Positions 1 through 30,959 of a stretch of DNA of 55,000 nucleotides are shown piece after piece. A model generated the notes under the pieces. That model saw only the letters and a list, made by a program, of their open reading frames with translations, was not told the DNA's origin and ran no database searches. Within the stretch, counting starts at the first letter, position 1, and each line of letters begins with the position of its first letter. The position numbers and the translations under genes are program-made. Source of the stretch: Cristatella mucedo (taxonomy: Eukaryota; Bryozoa; Phylactolaemata; Cristatellidae); the NCBI GenBank assembly GCA_009760855.2, contig WPIO01000007.1, forward strand, positions 7,332,501 through 7,387,500, in the 5' to 3' direction.

Positions 1-1542
1 GACCCGAGGGCTGATCGATAGATCGATAGCCTGTGAGAGCACTATATTTCAGGTCGAGTGCCAAGCAAGCAACGTCGATGGCTTGCTTGATGGCCCCCAG
101 TAGTTTACTGCTCCCTTGATTGCTAGCTCGGGGTTCACGAGCGAGTCGCAGCAAGAATACACGATCCTCTGTCCTGTATAATCTCGTGTTAAGCAAGTGT
201 TAAATGCCAAGACAAGTTGCTACGTTTGCCATGGAGAAAAAGACACGGGGACTGTACAGCACCAACGCAACTCTTCTTGCAATGATCCCGACCACATTTT
301 TCGCATAAGTCCTACTGGCAGCCAATAGGGGTTGTCTTCTACGTGGATACGCAGAGCTTCAGCTGGTCCTCGGCTCATTTAGTCGTTTGGCCAACGTGTC
401 TTCCATTTTGCTTGCTGCTGCTGCTGCTAATACCGCTGGTGCATCAGCTTAGTGTTTCCAACAGCTTGGCTGCTTGCTGCTTATCGCAGGCATCAGCCAC
501 TCGGATGTGTCCGAGTCTAGTTGCAGATTCAACCGGCTCGGTCCCCGACTATGCGCACCGGCATCGCGTGCCGTCGAGTAAGTGATGCTGCTCTTGAGAG
601 ACCTCGGGGCTGTCATTGGAGGCCAGCGTGCAACTAGCCGTTTTAGGCAGGCGGCGGCTATGCATTGCCGGGTGGCTACAGTGCTGTCAAGTGGCCTCTG
701 CTGATGACGGTTCTCGATTGCCCAGTCCATTCACAGGCTCCGACGGCAATGTTTGCTGCTACTTCAACACCGAGGCATTAATGAGTCCTAATGGCCTGCC
801 GGAGCTGGCCAGCCAGCCGGCCACCCAGGGGAGGCAACGCCTGACCGCCATGTGTCATTGTACGTCGTGGGGTTGCGTACTGTTGCAACCCTGACCTATT
901 TGGTCTCGGCCGGTATCTCTGCTGCTCTATCTGCGCCGTTCGCTGCTGCTGCAGATGCTGAAAGAGTCTCTGGTCACGTGGCCACGATGAAAAGCACCCT
1001 TGGCAGGACCGAAAAAGGGGTTGGGGCCCGATCGCAAGGTAGCCGAGCAACGGAGGCTGGCGTATTCACTGGCCACGTGACGATTGCAACCCCCACTCCG
1101 GATGCTTGAAACGCCTCAGCCCACGGCGAGGCGATGCCACTACCGGCGCTCGCAGCAACGAGAGAAGCTACGGAAGCTGGGTGGGCAGCCATAGCTACGT
1201 AGGGACCTGCTTGGCCTTGGGACCGTGCTTGGGACCCCTTCTGCTGCAGCGGGGTCGGCTAAATTGCGGCGGCTCGCTTGAAACTGCCCGTGCGAATCTT
1301 CGCTAGTAGATACCGACTCCAGTCTTGCGATCTTCAACCAGCCATGTGCAGAAGCAGATGCACGCTAACCCTACCAAGCTTTCCAGTCTCTGAAACAAGC
1401 AAGCCTAGGACGCGAGAGAAGTCGTCTTGGAACGTTAGCATGCAGTTATCGAATATATATATTAGCTAACATTACTAAGCAAACACTGCCGAAGTCATGG
1501 AGCTAAAAAAGAGGCAAGTAAGCAGTAGGGCAAGTGCAAGTT
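1..1542. other. Upstream intronic stretch, no gene recognised
   Basis: This should be intron of the SLC6 gene. It contains a short CTG run (about 411-428) and several short open frames. None resembles the missing TM1-TM5 exons, and none gives a convincing splice-flanked coding segment. Confidence 0.5.
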
Positions 1543-1599
1543 TATAACTAAATAAAAATAGCAACAACTAAAAGTTGTTGCTATTTTTATTTAGTTATA
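1543..1599. repeat. Perfect 27-base hairpin
   Basis: The arms at 1543-1569 and 1573-1599 are exact reverse complements with a three-A loop. The inner part of the arm is GCAACAACT and the outer part is A/T-rich. It may be a MITE centre, a snap-back duplication or a structured RNA element; nothing around it decides. Confidence 0.85.
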
Positions 1600-1966
1600 T
1601 TAATTGGTATGTATTTATATTAATAGTTATATTAATTTAGTTATATTTTTAGTTAATTGGCAGAGCTGGACACTCTGTTTTTCCACCTCTCGAAGTTATT
1701 TTCAAGATTTCTCTAGTTTTCTATGCACAAGCCTGCAGCGGGTGACGCCTGCGTGGCAGCGCTCCCGTAGCAAGTCAAATGCAGCAAGCCTCGCTTTTTT
1801 ACGACTCGCTCGCTCGTGACTATCGTGTGCCGGGCTAGAGAATTGCCGCTGTGCATCTTGGCGACCTGCCGTCACGAGAGCTGGAGGCGTCTACGGAGCT
1901 ACGACCTGAGCAGCGTCGTCGTCGTCGGAGGCCGCAACGCCCGGCGACGACTTGTTCGCACCTTAG

Positions 1967-22010
<20,044 letters not shown>

Positions 22011-22124
22011 CGCTGGGTAAAGACATGAAGCCTCGAGAAGCCATTGAACTGAAAGAGATGGTCAGTGCATAGGATTATAGTCGTCATCGTCTTCGTGCGT
22101 GTTTGCAAGCCATAGTTAGAAAAA

Positions 22125-22130
22125 AATAAA
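22125..22130 (+). terminator. Candidate polyadenylation signal of the SLC6 gene
   Basis: An AATAAA hexamer lies about 115 bases after the SLC6 stop codon, in an A/T-rich stretch. It is the first canonical signal downstream on this strand. The cleavage site was not identified. Confidence 0.5.
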
Positions 22131-22336
22131 TATTCATGTGTTACGCTAGTCAACTTGCTGGCTAAATTTGAGAGAACGGTGACACCGAAGTTGAAGCTGA
22201 CTTGGTTGATGGACCAATGTCCAGACCCACGCCGAGCTATACTCTTGTCACAGCTTACGAAAGACAGCTGCAGTGACATCTGAGTGACTCAGTCCTTAAG
22301 AATGCATTTCACAACTAACTATAGATGATAGACCTG

Positions 22337-22338
<2 letters not shown>

Positions 22339-22372
<34 letters not shown>

Positions 22373-22527
22373 GTGTGAGTGTGAGTACATCTGTGTGTTT
22401 GGGCGCTCGCGCTCGCGTGTGTGTGTGTGTGTGTATGTGTGCGCGCGTGTGTGTGTGCGCGTGCGTGCGCGCGTGTGTGTGTGTGTGTGTGTGTGTGTGA
22501 GAGTGTGTGAGTGTGTGTGTGCGTATG
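22339..22527. repeat. GT microsatellite, imperfect
   Basis: A (GT)n tract interrupted by GCGC and GAGT units lies 330 bases after the SLC6 stop codon. Confidence 0.97.
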
Positions 22528-22914
22528 AGTGCCAAGCTAGCTAATGGTTTAAGGCAGTCACAGAAAAAACTTGAACATACTGAGGCCTAAAGCGATGTTT
22601 CAGGTTTTGCTTAACCTGTTCTGATGACCAGACATAGATCACCTAAGGTACTCAGGGAATAATAAAAAACGTTCATTTATCTTTCTCTTTTTTTATCCCA
22701 TTGAAGAACTAGACCTATTTCTAGAAACTTCACACGAGTTGAATCATTCTTCACATGAGTTGAATCATCCACCAAAATGCCTTCTCAGCTCCTCTTGGAG
22801 GGCCAACAGCCCATTTCTCGCACCTACCAGGCTTCAATGGAGGGGCTTTTACGCTAGTCTTTGAGCTATTCTAAAGACCGGTCGAAGCTTTGCCTCGCCG
22901 TATAGTGGCAGTTG

Positions 22915-23105
22915 GCTTCAGTACATAAAGGACAACTCGCACGGACGAAGTGAGCAGTGAGAGGTGCAGGTGGCTTTATAGCTTATTTTTGTAAATGTCT
23001 TCAGAGAATGACCAGAGATCAGTGAGGAGAGAGCTCCAGGCTTTGAGACGATCGAACTGAGGGCAAGGTCCCCTGAAGCGTTTGAGTTTTGACAGAGGCT
23101 CGGCA
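22915..23105 (-). mobile_element. Family A LINE fragment, divergent
   Basis: Minus-strand translation SLCQNSNASGDLALSSIVSKPGALSSL parallels the family A C-terminus (IPRTNLKSFGDRAFSSYAPKAWNSL). It is older than the copy that begins 80 bases further on. Confidence 0.6.
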
Positions 23106-23649
23106 AATTTAATTGATTCGGAAGAGCTAGTAAGTTCCCGTCTGTTTTTTAGAGCTAATCACTTCACAGAGGTATCATCATAAAAATTATAATAATACAC
23201 TTGATAAAGTGCCCTCAGAGAACTCAATCTTTTTCTAGGTGCTTTACATTTGCTGCAAAGGAAACGCGAACGAATAGTGAGTGGTATCATGCTTTATAAG
23301 CAACATGAATAACATGGTTTGGGGTGACATGCTTACAAGGTCAGCATGCAAGTGTGGTTAGTGGCAGCATGCTCAGTGTCAGCACGCATAAGCACAGGCA
23401 GGCCGAATCACAGGGACCCACTAAATGCTGTCATAAATAGGTACGCTTTTAATTTCTTTTTAAATGTGGTCAAGTCAGGGGATGTCATGAAGCAAGTCGG
23501 GAGTGAGTTCCAGGCTTTGGAAGCATACGAACTAAATTCACGGTCTCCAAAGAATTTGAGGTTTGTACGAGATGTAGGTAAACAGTTTCCGAAAAGTGAG
23601 TGATACGATGCTTGGCCTGGTTGGGGAGTAGATCTGATAGGTAGGCTAT

Positions 23650-23785
23650 AGCCAAATAATGAAGAATGAAAGAATGAATGAAGAAGAATGAAAGAATGAA
23701 AGAATGAATGAATGGAAATGAAATGAATGAAAAAGAATTAATGAATTCAAAAAATTCAAATTCAAAAAAATTAAAGAATGAAGGG
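23650..23785. repeat. GAAT/GAAA microsatellite inside a LINE
   Basis: Irregular AAGAATGAAAGAATGAATG units replace the family A sequence CCAAAGAATGAAGGGACC. Both flanks are family A, so the repeat grew from that AAGAATGAAG seed. Confidence 0.9.
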
Positions 23786-23896
23786 GCCTAAAAGTGAGCG
23801 ACAAAACCTTGAAGTTGTTGATCCGTTGCTTGACTGGTGGCCAGTGCAGGTCAGCGAGAAGTGGTGTGATGTGGTAACTGTCACGTTCACGACAGA

Positions 23897-25477
23897 CTAT
23901 AGCCTAACTGCAGAGTTTGGCACTAGCTGTAAGGGCCTGATTGCACATGCCGGTAGCCCAGCAAGCAGTGAGTTACAGAAGTCAAGACTGGACGTCACAA
24001 ATGCAAGGACCAACTTAGATGTGGTATCCCTGCCTAAACAAGCCCAAATTTTAGCAATGCTATGTAGCTGAAAGTAGGCAGACTTGACTGTGTAGCTGAT
24101 GTGGTCGTCAAACGAGAGGTCACTTTGGAACACGACATCTAGATTTCGTGCAGATTCAACTGGAGATATGCTGGCAGAGCCGATTTTGAGCGTCAGCCTT
24201 TCCAATTTCTGACTCACACTTGGTTTTCCCATTACTAGTCAATTAGTTTTATCATCATTTAATTAAGGAAAATTAGCTGCCATCCATGTGCGGATGTCAT
24301 CAATACATGCAGCAAGAGAGTTGAGAGAATTCGAGATGCTCGAAGGCTGGGAGTGATCAGAGCGAAGGTACAACTGAGTGTCATCGCATAGAAGTGAAAG
24401 CCTAGATTGTGCTTGGCGATCACATCAGCAAGAGGGATAGTATAAACCGTGAAAAGAACCGGACCTAGCACCGAGCCCTGAGGTACCCCCTATTTGAGAG
24501 GTACCTCGGATGATCTTTGTCCGTTCACATCAATACTCTGGAGTCTCCCACTAAGGTAGGACCTGAAACACTGCAGAGCAGTGCCAATGATGCCCAGGAG
24601 AGATGAGAGGCGCTCAAGAAGGACTTGGTGATCGATAGTATCAAACGCTGCCGAAAGATCTAGAAAAACAAGCAGAGATACTCTACCCATGTCTGCGTTC
24701 CTAAGTAGATCGATGTAAACCGAAAGCAACGAGGACTCTGTGGAGTGATTAGCTCTAAAGCCAGACTGGAACTTACTAGCAAGGTTAGAAGTTGCAATAT
24801 ATGTGTTCAGCTGGTTTGCCACGACTTGTTCCAGTGTCTTTGATAGGAATGGTAGAAGGGAGACTGAGCGAAAGTTACTGAAGTCCTCTTAGTCTAGTGT
24901 CTCTTTTTTAAGTAGCGGCCTGACCAAAGATTTTCTGAAAGGTGCTGGGACATGACCTGCGGCTAATAACATTAATGACGTTAGTTATGTAGGGCAGCAG
25001 CAGATCAATGCAACGTTGGAGCAGGACAGTGGGCATTGGATCCGAAGGACTTGTTGTCTTCTTTGATTTGGATATGAACTTCAGGACGAGATCACTATTT
25101 ACCTGCTTGAATGAAGACCTTGAGGTGCTGCAAGGAAATGAGGGACAGCATTCCAGGGAGGATGCTACCATCGCAGGGATTGACTCTCTGATCTTGTTTA
25201 TCTTCTGGTCATATAATCGAGACAAGCGATCAGCTAGATCATCACAGGGATCATCGGATAAGGAGATAATCTGGGAGCGGTTGAGGAGATGGTTGATCGT
25301 CGACATCAGCATTTTAGGATTGTGCATCTGTGATTCAACAGCGTTTTTGCAGAAGCTAGACTTGGCCTCTGCTAGGATCGATTGGTACGACTTACAGTAG
25401 CCCTCGTACGCCTGTCGATGGGACAGCCAGTCCAGATCTTTTGTATGTTTTTTCAAGCTAGCGCTTGGTATAGGTAG
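23897..25477 (-). pseudogene. Family A linker and reverse transcriptase segment
   Basis: A 193-codon frame (25489-24908) holds the pre-RT linker with NPKMLMSTINHLLNR. The frame 24822-24490 has FQSGFRANHSTESSLL and LLVFLDLSAAFDTIDHQV with the motif A Asp. The frame 24471-24259 follows the GSVLGPVLF region, where one base is lost inside YADDTQLY, destroying the active site. The frame 24232-23897 is the C-terminus with SSLDFCNSLLAGLP. Confidence 0.9.
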
Positions 25478-25746
25478 GAACTTACGCAACGACAGCTACT
25501 CTCCAACTGCCGACTATGGCACATCTTTTTCAGCAGTCCTGAACTGCTACTTCTATGCTACTCACTACCCCAACTGCTCTCCTGACTCTGCTATGCTTCC
25601 CACTTTCTCTTTGTTGCGTGAGACGAAGTCTGTTGGCTACCGAATGCATACCGAAAGCCGCTTAGGCTGTGAGTGCGCTATAAAAAACTCTCCTGATTAA
25701 CACCCACATGGTCTTTATGACTTTGTGGAGTTACTGACGGAGATAC
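25478..25746 (+). mobile_element. Family B LINE inserted in family A
   Basis: A 269-base 3' fragment of family B is flanked by the direct repeat ATAGGTAG (25470-25477 and 25747-25754). Removing it and one repeat restores continuous family A coding (TDIKLPIPSASLKKH). It ends with the same GAGTTACTGACGGAGATACAT as the copy at 7039-7354. Confidence 0.92.
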
Positions 25747-25754
25747 ATAGGTAG

Positions 25755-26600
25755 TTTAATGTCTGTGGTAAACCATTGGCCGTCTGAGAGAGGGCGCATG
25801 GTGGGCTTAGTTAGAAGTGCAAACTCGTCGAGCGTGTCAGACCGAGTCGTGTTGTAGCTATCTACCAGTGATGACAGATCGGAGGGGGAACTGAGCAGCA
25901 GAGGCGAGACAGATATTCTCGCACGGACAGCATCGATGTCATGGGTCTTGAGGTTGCGCAATTCACATGTGAATTTAGAGGAGGAGACCGGCAGAAACTT
26001 GAATTATATCTGCATGTGGTCAGATAAGCAGGATTTAGTAATAATTGGTGATGACAAAGTGCAGTTGTATGAGCAAATATGGTCGAGTTAGTGACCCTTG
26101 ATATGAGTAGGACCACGTACACGAGCCACAAGAGACAATGAGTCAGTCAATGCACGCAATTCAGTGCTGAAGGTGTCAAATAACTTATCAAAGAAATCTT
26201 CCATAACGAGGAAGGATCAATTTCTTGCACACAGGATCGAAAAGAGATCGGAGAAATCTGAGATAAAGGAGGATTTGGTACCTGGTGGGCGATAGACTAC
26301 TGCCACCACCAGGAGCTTGTTTTCGGGCGAAATCAAGACAACTGATTCGAACGACTGCTTCGAGGGTACCGCAAATGGCTTGAAGTTGAATTTCGAGCGA
26401 GCGATAATAGCAACTTCACCTCCAGTTGTTCTAGGGGTGTGAACGAATGAGAAACAAGTCGGGGTAGCATCTTTAATTGTCGGGCAGTTTATCAATTTTA
26501 GCCAAGTTTCAGTTAAGGCGATCAGGTCGATACCATTTTCAGAATTAAGGTCGCCTATTACCAGAGGTTTATTGCACATTGTGTGAGGATTTCAAAGGCT
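25755..26600 (-). pseudogene. Family A endonuclease segment
   Basis: The frame at 26579-26217 reads CNKPLVIGDLNSENGIDLIALTETWL and later VAVVYRPPG, the APE-endonuclease strands with the catalytic-region TETW motif. A second frame at 25961-25731 continues toward the linker (SDGQWFTTDIKLP). The pieces are separated by frameshifts. Confidence 0.85.
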
Positions 26601-26699
26601 AGCGTTAAGTCGGGCTGCCGGAGTTATAACAGACCTGGTGACTACTAAGTTAGAGAGACTTACAGTGAGGCATGTAAGGGAGCATGCTGAGCGGTTTGA

Positions 26700-27160
26700 G
26701 ACGATTCGAGGAATACCAAACGAGTGGGTACTCAGCTCGCAGTTCCAGCCAAACGGGTGCGTCTTAAGTTGGCGGTTCCGACAACCGCATCGCCTCTAGG
26801 GTGATTTTTTTGATAATGCATAGCTCACGAATCTAAGCAACAGCATTAGCATCCAGGAATGCATTTGATCTACGAATACGAAGCAATAATAGCTGCACAC
26901 GATCACAACTAGCATGCGTTTTACTAGCCGCCGGCGTAGCTAAGGCCGCCGCTTTCGTGGGAGACCCAGCAGCCCGAAGCGATAAACGTTTAGATATCCA
27001 CAGGCACGTAATTTCTAACGCACTACGGTCAAATAAATATCCGAATAACTTTAAACGGGTCTTAGCTGTATCGTTTTCGTATACGATGTTCGCAAGAACT
27101 TTAATTTTTGGAAGAATCCCGCAACGAATAACGAACGCTGTCAGCGTGCTCTATGTAGAG
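26700..27160. other. Spacer between two LINE copies
   Basis: Nothing was recognised in this stretch. It could hold the 5' end of either neighbouring family A copy, but no coding match is visible. Confidence 0.35.
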
Positions 27161-27161
27161 C

Positions 27162-28578
27162 ATTGCTCCGGATGTTTAATGACGTACTTAGGAATGTAGA
27201 CTTAACTAGAGTTTCACCGCTTGTTTTGCTCGATCTTTTGGCAGCTTTTGATATGATTGGTCAAAAGTCCCACCTGAGCACCACTCGTCTCGCCTGGGCA
27301 AAACTGGCACTGCACTGCAATGGTTAAGGTCCTATCTAAGTGGAAGTCTCCAGAGTATTGATATTAATGGACTCAGATCATCTGACGAACCATTAAAGTA
27401 TGGGTACCTCAGGGCTCCGTGCTTGGTTCGTTTCTTTTCACTGTTTAGACTCTCCCTCTAGCCGATGTGATTGCTAGGCCAAATCTACGCTTTCACTTAA
27501 ATGCAGATGGCACTCAGTTGTACTTTGACTTTAATCCCTCAGAGTCCTCCAGCGCGTCTAATCTTCTCAACTCCCTTGCTGCATGTATTGATGACATTCA
27601 CACATGGATGGCAGCTAATTTTCTTAGATTGGATGATAACAAAAACCAAACTTCTAGTTATGGGCAAACCAAGTTTGATTCAGAAATTCAATAAACCTAG
27701 CATCAAATTCGGTTCGTCCAGCATATCTCCGATTCAATCAGCACAAAATTCAGGTGTTTTATTCCAAAGTGACCTTTTATTATACGACCACATCAGCTCC
27801 ACAGTTAAGTCTGCCTACTTCAGCTGCATAACATTTATAAAATTCGGTCTTGTTTAGATAGGTATACTGCATCTAAATTAGTCCATACATGTGTGACATC
27901 CCGTCTCGACTACTGTAACTCACTGCTTGCTGGTCTACTGGCCTGGGCAGTCAGGCGCTCTCAGCTGGTACAAGACTCAGCAGCTAGGCTAGTCTGTCGT
28001 GAGCGCCGCAGTTACCACATCACATCACTTTTCGCCGACCTGAGCTGGCTCAGAGTCAAGCAAGCCATCGACTTCAAGGTTAATCACTCACTTTTAGGTC
28101 CCTTCATGCTTTGGCTCTAGCCTACCTATCAAATCTACTCCCCCACAAGGCTAAGCATCGTACCACACGCTTTTCGGACTCTAATTGTTTACCTATACCT
28201 CGTATGAATCTCAAATCCAATGGAAACTGCGCTTTTAGTTCGTATGCTCCCAATGCCTGGAGCTCACTTCCGACTGGCGTCACGACATCCATTGACTTGA
28301 CCACAGTTAAAAAGATGCTAAAAAGGCATCTTTATATCACAGCATTTAATGGGTCTATGAGCTTTTCCCGTTATGTGCTTCTGTGTGCTGGCACGGTGCA
28401 TGTTTCTACTAACCATATTTGCGTGTGCACGTCACCTCTAACCATGTTATGCTTGTTGTCATCGAAAAAGCTACTACTAAATATTGAATCACGCTTCCTT
28501 TGCGGTAAATTAAAATTTCCTAGAAAGAGGTAGATTTATCTGGGGGCGCCAAAGTAAATGTATTATCATTATTAGCAG
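27162..28578 (+). mobile_element. Family A LINE, RT to 3' end, inactive
   Basis: Recognisable in order are LLRMFNDVLRN, a motif A piece LLDLLAAFDMIG, LRFHLNADGTQLYF where YADD has become NADG, SRLDYCNSLLAG, MALAYLSNLLPHKAKHRTTRF and NAWSSLPTG, then the 3' UTR and ATTATCATTATTAG tail. It is truncated at the 5' side within the RT domain and broken by frameshifts. Confidence 0.9.
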
Positions 28579-28584
28579 CAGCGG

Positions 28585-28985
28585 CGGGTACAATACGGAG
28601 TCTGACGAAGAAGCTTTTAGATATGTAGGCCTGAGCAAGAGAATAAAGGAACCTAAAATGAGTGGCAAAATCTTTAGTTCGATGAAGCGCTTGATGGAAA
28701 GCCAGTGCAGTTCAGTGAAAAGTGGGCACTGTGGCTATTGCTTAGGACGTACAAAAAGCTTAGACCAGCCTGGCTGTTATTGGCCTATTTAAGGGCGTCC
28801 CGATTTTTGCAATGTTACATAGATGAAAGTAGGAAGGCTTGTGTGTGAAGCGCAGTTCAAGGTCACTTTGAAACATGTCACTTAGATTTCGTATGGATAC
28901 TGCAGGAGATATTGCAATTTCTCGAAATTGTGAGTTAAGCGTAGCCACAGGCTTTGAACTGAGAACCACTCATGGCATTACCGCC
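28585..28985 (-). mobile_element. Family A LINE fragment
   Basis: The middle of the ORF2 C-terminus on the minus strand matches the CCTAAAANTGAGTGNCAAAA and GCCAGTGCAG blocks of other copies. Tail and hairpin are missing, because it abuts the end of the plus-strand copy before it. Confidence 0.75.
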
Positions 28986-28989
28986 ACAA

Positions 28990-30105
28990 ACCAAGGCTTA
29001 GACTTTGATGCAGCGTGATATACAGGAGATGTCAAAACTGTAAGTGATTTCTGGAAAAGAGAACATTCTGATGACTAAGATTAAGAATTAGATAAAGAAT
29101 TAAGAATAAGATCTCCTGATTAAACTAGCTCAAGCGCGGCACACCGAACGAATTCTAGTATTAATACTTACTAAATAAAGTTGTTCTCATCGATTTAAGG
29201 AGCTGAAGTTTCGAATTGTAATAGAAAATACCTTCATAAACATACGTTACAAATGGCATTTAAGCTATGAAGATAAACCTCGCTAAAGTGGGACATGTAG
29301 TTAAGGCTTTTGTCAGTACAGTGATATTTACCAGAAAGCTAGCTTATATTGCCATCTTTCGCCACAAAACTTGGAGTCAATTACAATACATTTCATACCT
29401 CAAACGAAACAAACGAACACTAAGTGAAGTGCAAAGCAAGAGAGATTTCTGTCTTCACGAAAGCATAAACTTGGGGATGGTCAGTGGCATTCCGTTTGAC
29501 ATACTATATCAAGTTATGCATTGAAAGCGGGCATATGATTTTTAAGCAGTTTGAATGCTACAGTTGTAAGGAGCAGTTGTAACTCGGTATGACGGTAAAG
29601 AGGGAGTGGTTTGGTTGCCCTAAGCTGACAAACGACCGTGGTGACGCGCCAAAAAAAGACAAGACTCGAGCAACATGTTTGCTCCTGTGGAAAATGTTAC
29701 GCCGAAACTTGAGCTTCCGATAGGGCTTTAATGAAAATTCTGAGAACTTTAAAACAGCAAAGCACATGGATCTCCTCGATTGCCCACCATAAGCCTGTAC
29801 TTTCTATAGAGAAAAAAATTAACCTGCCTTCATTAGGCTCGCCCAACCTCAGCTGATTGCTAACGAGTTTCACTGACATGAATGCAAGTTCACTATTTTC
29901 AATAGTGGTAGGGGAGAGCTACTGTGAAGCGGCTCAATAATCTATCCTTCTTGAGGACATCGCAAATGGAATCACGATGCTCATGCTAGTTCATAATGGC
30001 TTCTTCGCGATATACCTGGCACTAGCTAGTGCAATGCCCCAACACCATCACTCTACCACACTGCCGAACTGTATCGTCTTCCGAAGTTAGTCATCGTTGT
30101 ATGCT
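28990..30105. other. Intergenic stretch, nothing recognised
   Basis: No element or gene was recognised. The longest open frame (29267-29524, plus) has no family resemblance. Confidence 0.4.
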
Positions 30106-30108
30106 TCG

Positions 30109-30470
30109 TTAATTAAGCATTGTCGTCAAGTCAGGGACTGCCGTGAGGCCTGCTGGGAGGGCGTTCCAAGCCACGTGAGGACGCGTACTGAAGGCTCGGG
30201 GTCTCAAAGATTTTAAATTGGCTCGAGGCTCCGCTAAACGACTTGAGCATGACGAGCCAGGCGTACGACGCCTAGCTGGGAGTGGGAAGTAGTTTGAATA
30301 GGTTATCTGGAGCAAGGGAACGAAGGGACCTAAAAGTAAGTGACAAGCACCTTATCTCGATGCCACTCCTTGGTAGGGAGGAGCTCATGCGGGTCGTTGA
30401 GAATGGTGTGATGTGGCAGCTCTTGACAGCCGAGAAACCGCACCAGCATGGAAACTAGTGAAGTCGCCTT
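30109..30470 (-). mobile_element. Divergent family A-like LINE fragment
   Basis: The frame 30315-30109 reads EPRANLKSLRPRAFSTRPHVAWNALPAGL, parallel to the family A C-terminus. It is different enough, and GC-richer, to be a separate subfamily. Confidence 0.7.
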
Positions 30471-30541
30471 TAAAAGAAAAGTTGATGGACATAACGGCCG
30501 GAAAATATCTCTGGCAGTCTCTTACGTTAGACTAGCCTACG

Positions 30542-30800
30542 TGACTGAAGGAATGTAGGTTGACGGAGCATAGTTGAAGGCTCCAGTTGTCGTTTCGCGC
30601 GTAGTCGCGCCATCTATTAGGTCGTCGCCAGAAGTTGGGATGTGTCTGGATGACACATTGTTGGACGTAAAGAGAGCAAGCGAAAGAGAGAGGAACTGTT
30701 CAGTCCGGGCCGACGATACTCTCTTCCTCTCACTCTCTGTATTCATAATTTCGGTAATAAAGTCCTTTTTATCCGGCACATCGAGTTATCCATCCGACAA
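30542..30800 (+). other. Possible solo LTR-like segment
   Basis: The segment starts TGACTGAAGG, contains GGTAATAAAGTCC (a poly-A signal of the kind seen in LTRs) near 30754 and ends CCATCCGACA. No target duplication or coding region was found. It could equally be a stray poly-A signal. Confidence 0.2.
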
Positions 30801-30921
30801 TGCACATCGAAACATCAATCCCTCACGAGCAACATGAGCACTGAGCAGGCCTCTCTCTTCGCTCCCTAGCAGAAGCTGGACGCCCGGGAGACATTCCTGC
30901 TGCCAGGGTTAGACTACTTGG

Positions 30922-30959
30922 GCCGCAAGCAGTGTGGCACTTGCCACACTGCTTGCGGC
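30922..30959. repeat. Perfect 17-base GC-rich hairpin
   Basis: GCCGCAAGCAGTGTGGC (30922-30938) is exactly complementary to 30943-30959, with the loop ACTT. Such a short loop and GC-rich stem would fold tightly as RNA or extrude as DNA. No neighbouring gene explains it. Confidence 0.88.

Larger units (their letters stand above)
23186..26650 (-). mobile_element. Family A LINE, nearly full-length dead copy
   Basis: Reading on the minus strand, the endonuclease segment lies at 26600-25755, the linker at 25469-24910, the RT core at 24900-24250, the C-terminus at 24230-23500, then the 3' UTR, hairpin and tail to 23186. It is interrupted by a family B insertion (25478-25746) and a GAAT-type microsatellite (23650-23785). 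Several frameshifts split the ORF. It is the best guide in the window to the whole element: a CR1/L2-like non-LTR retrotransposon with an APE-type endonuclease. Confidence 0.92.

Noticed and set aside
1-1966. Search for upstream SLC6 exons (TM3-TM5)
   Set aside because: No frame carried the conserved extracellular-loop or TM4-TM5 motifs with a phase-0 donor.
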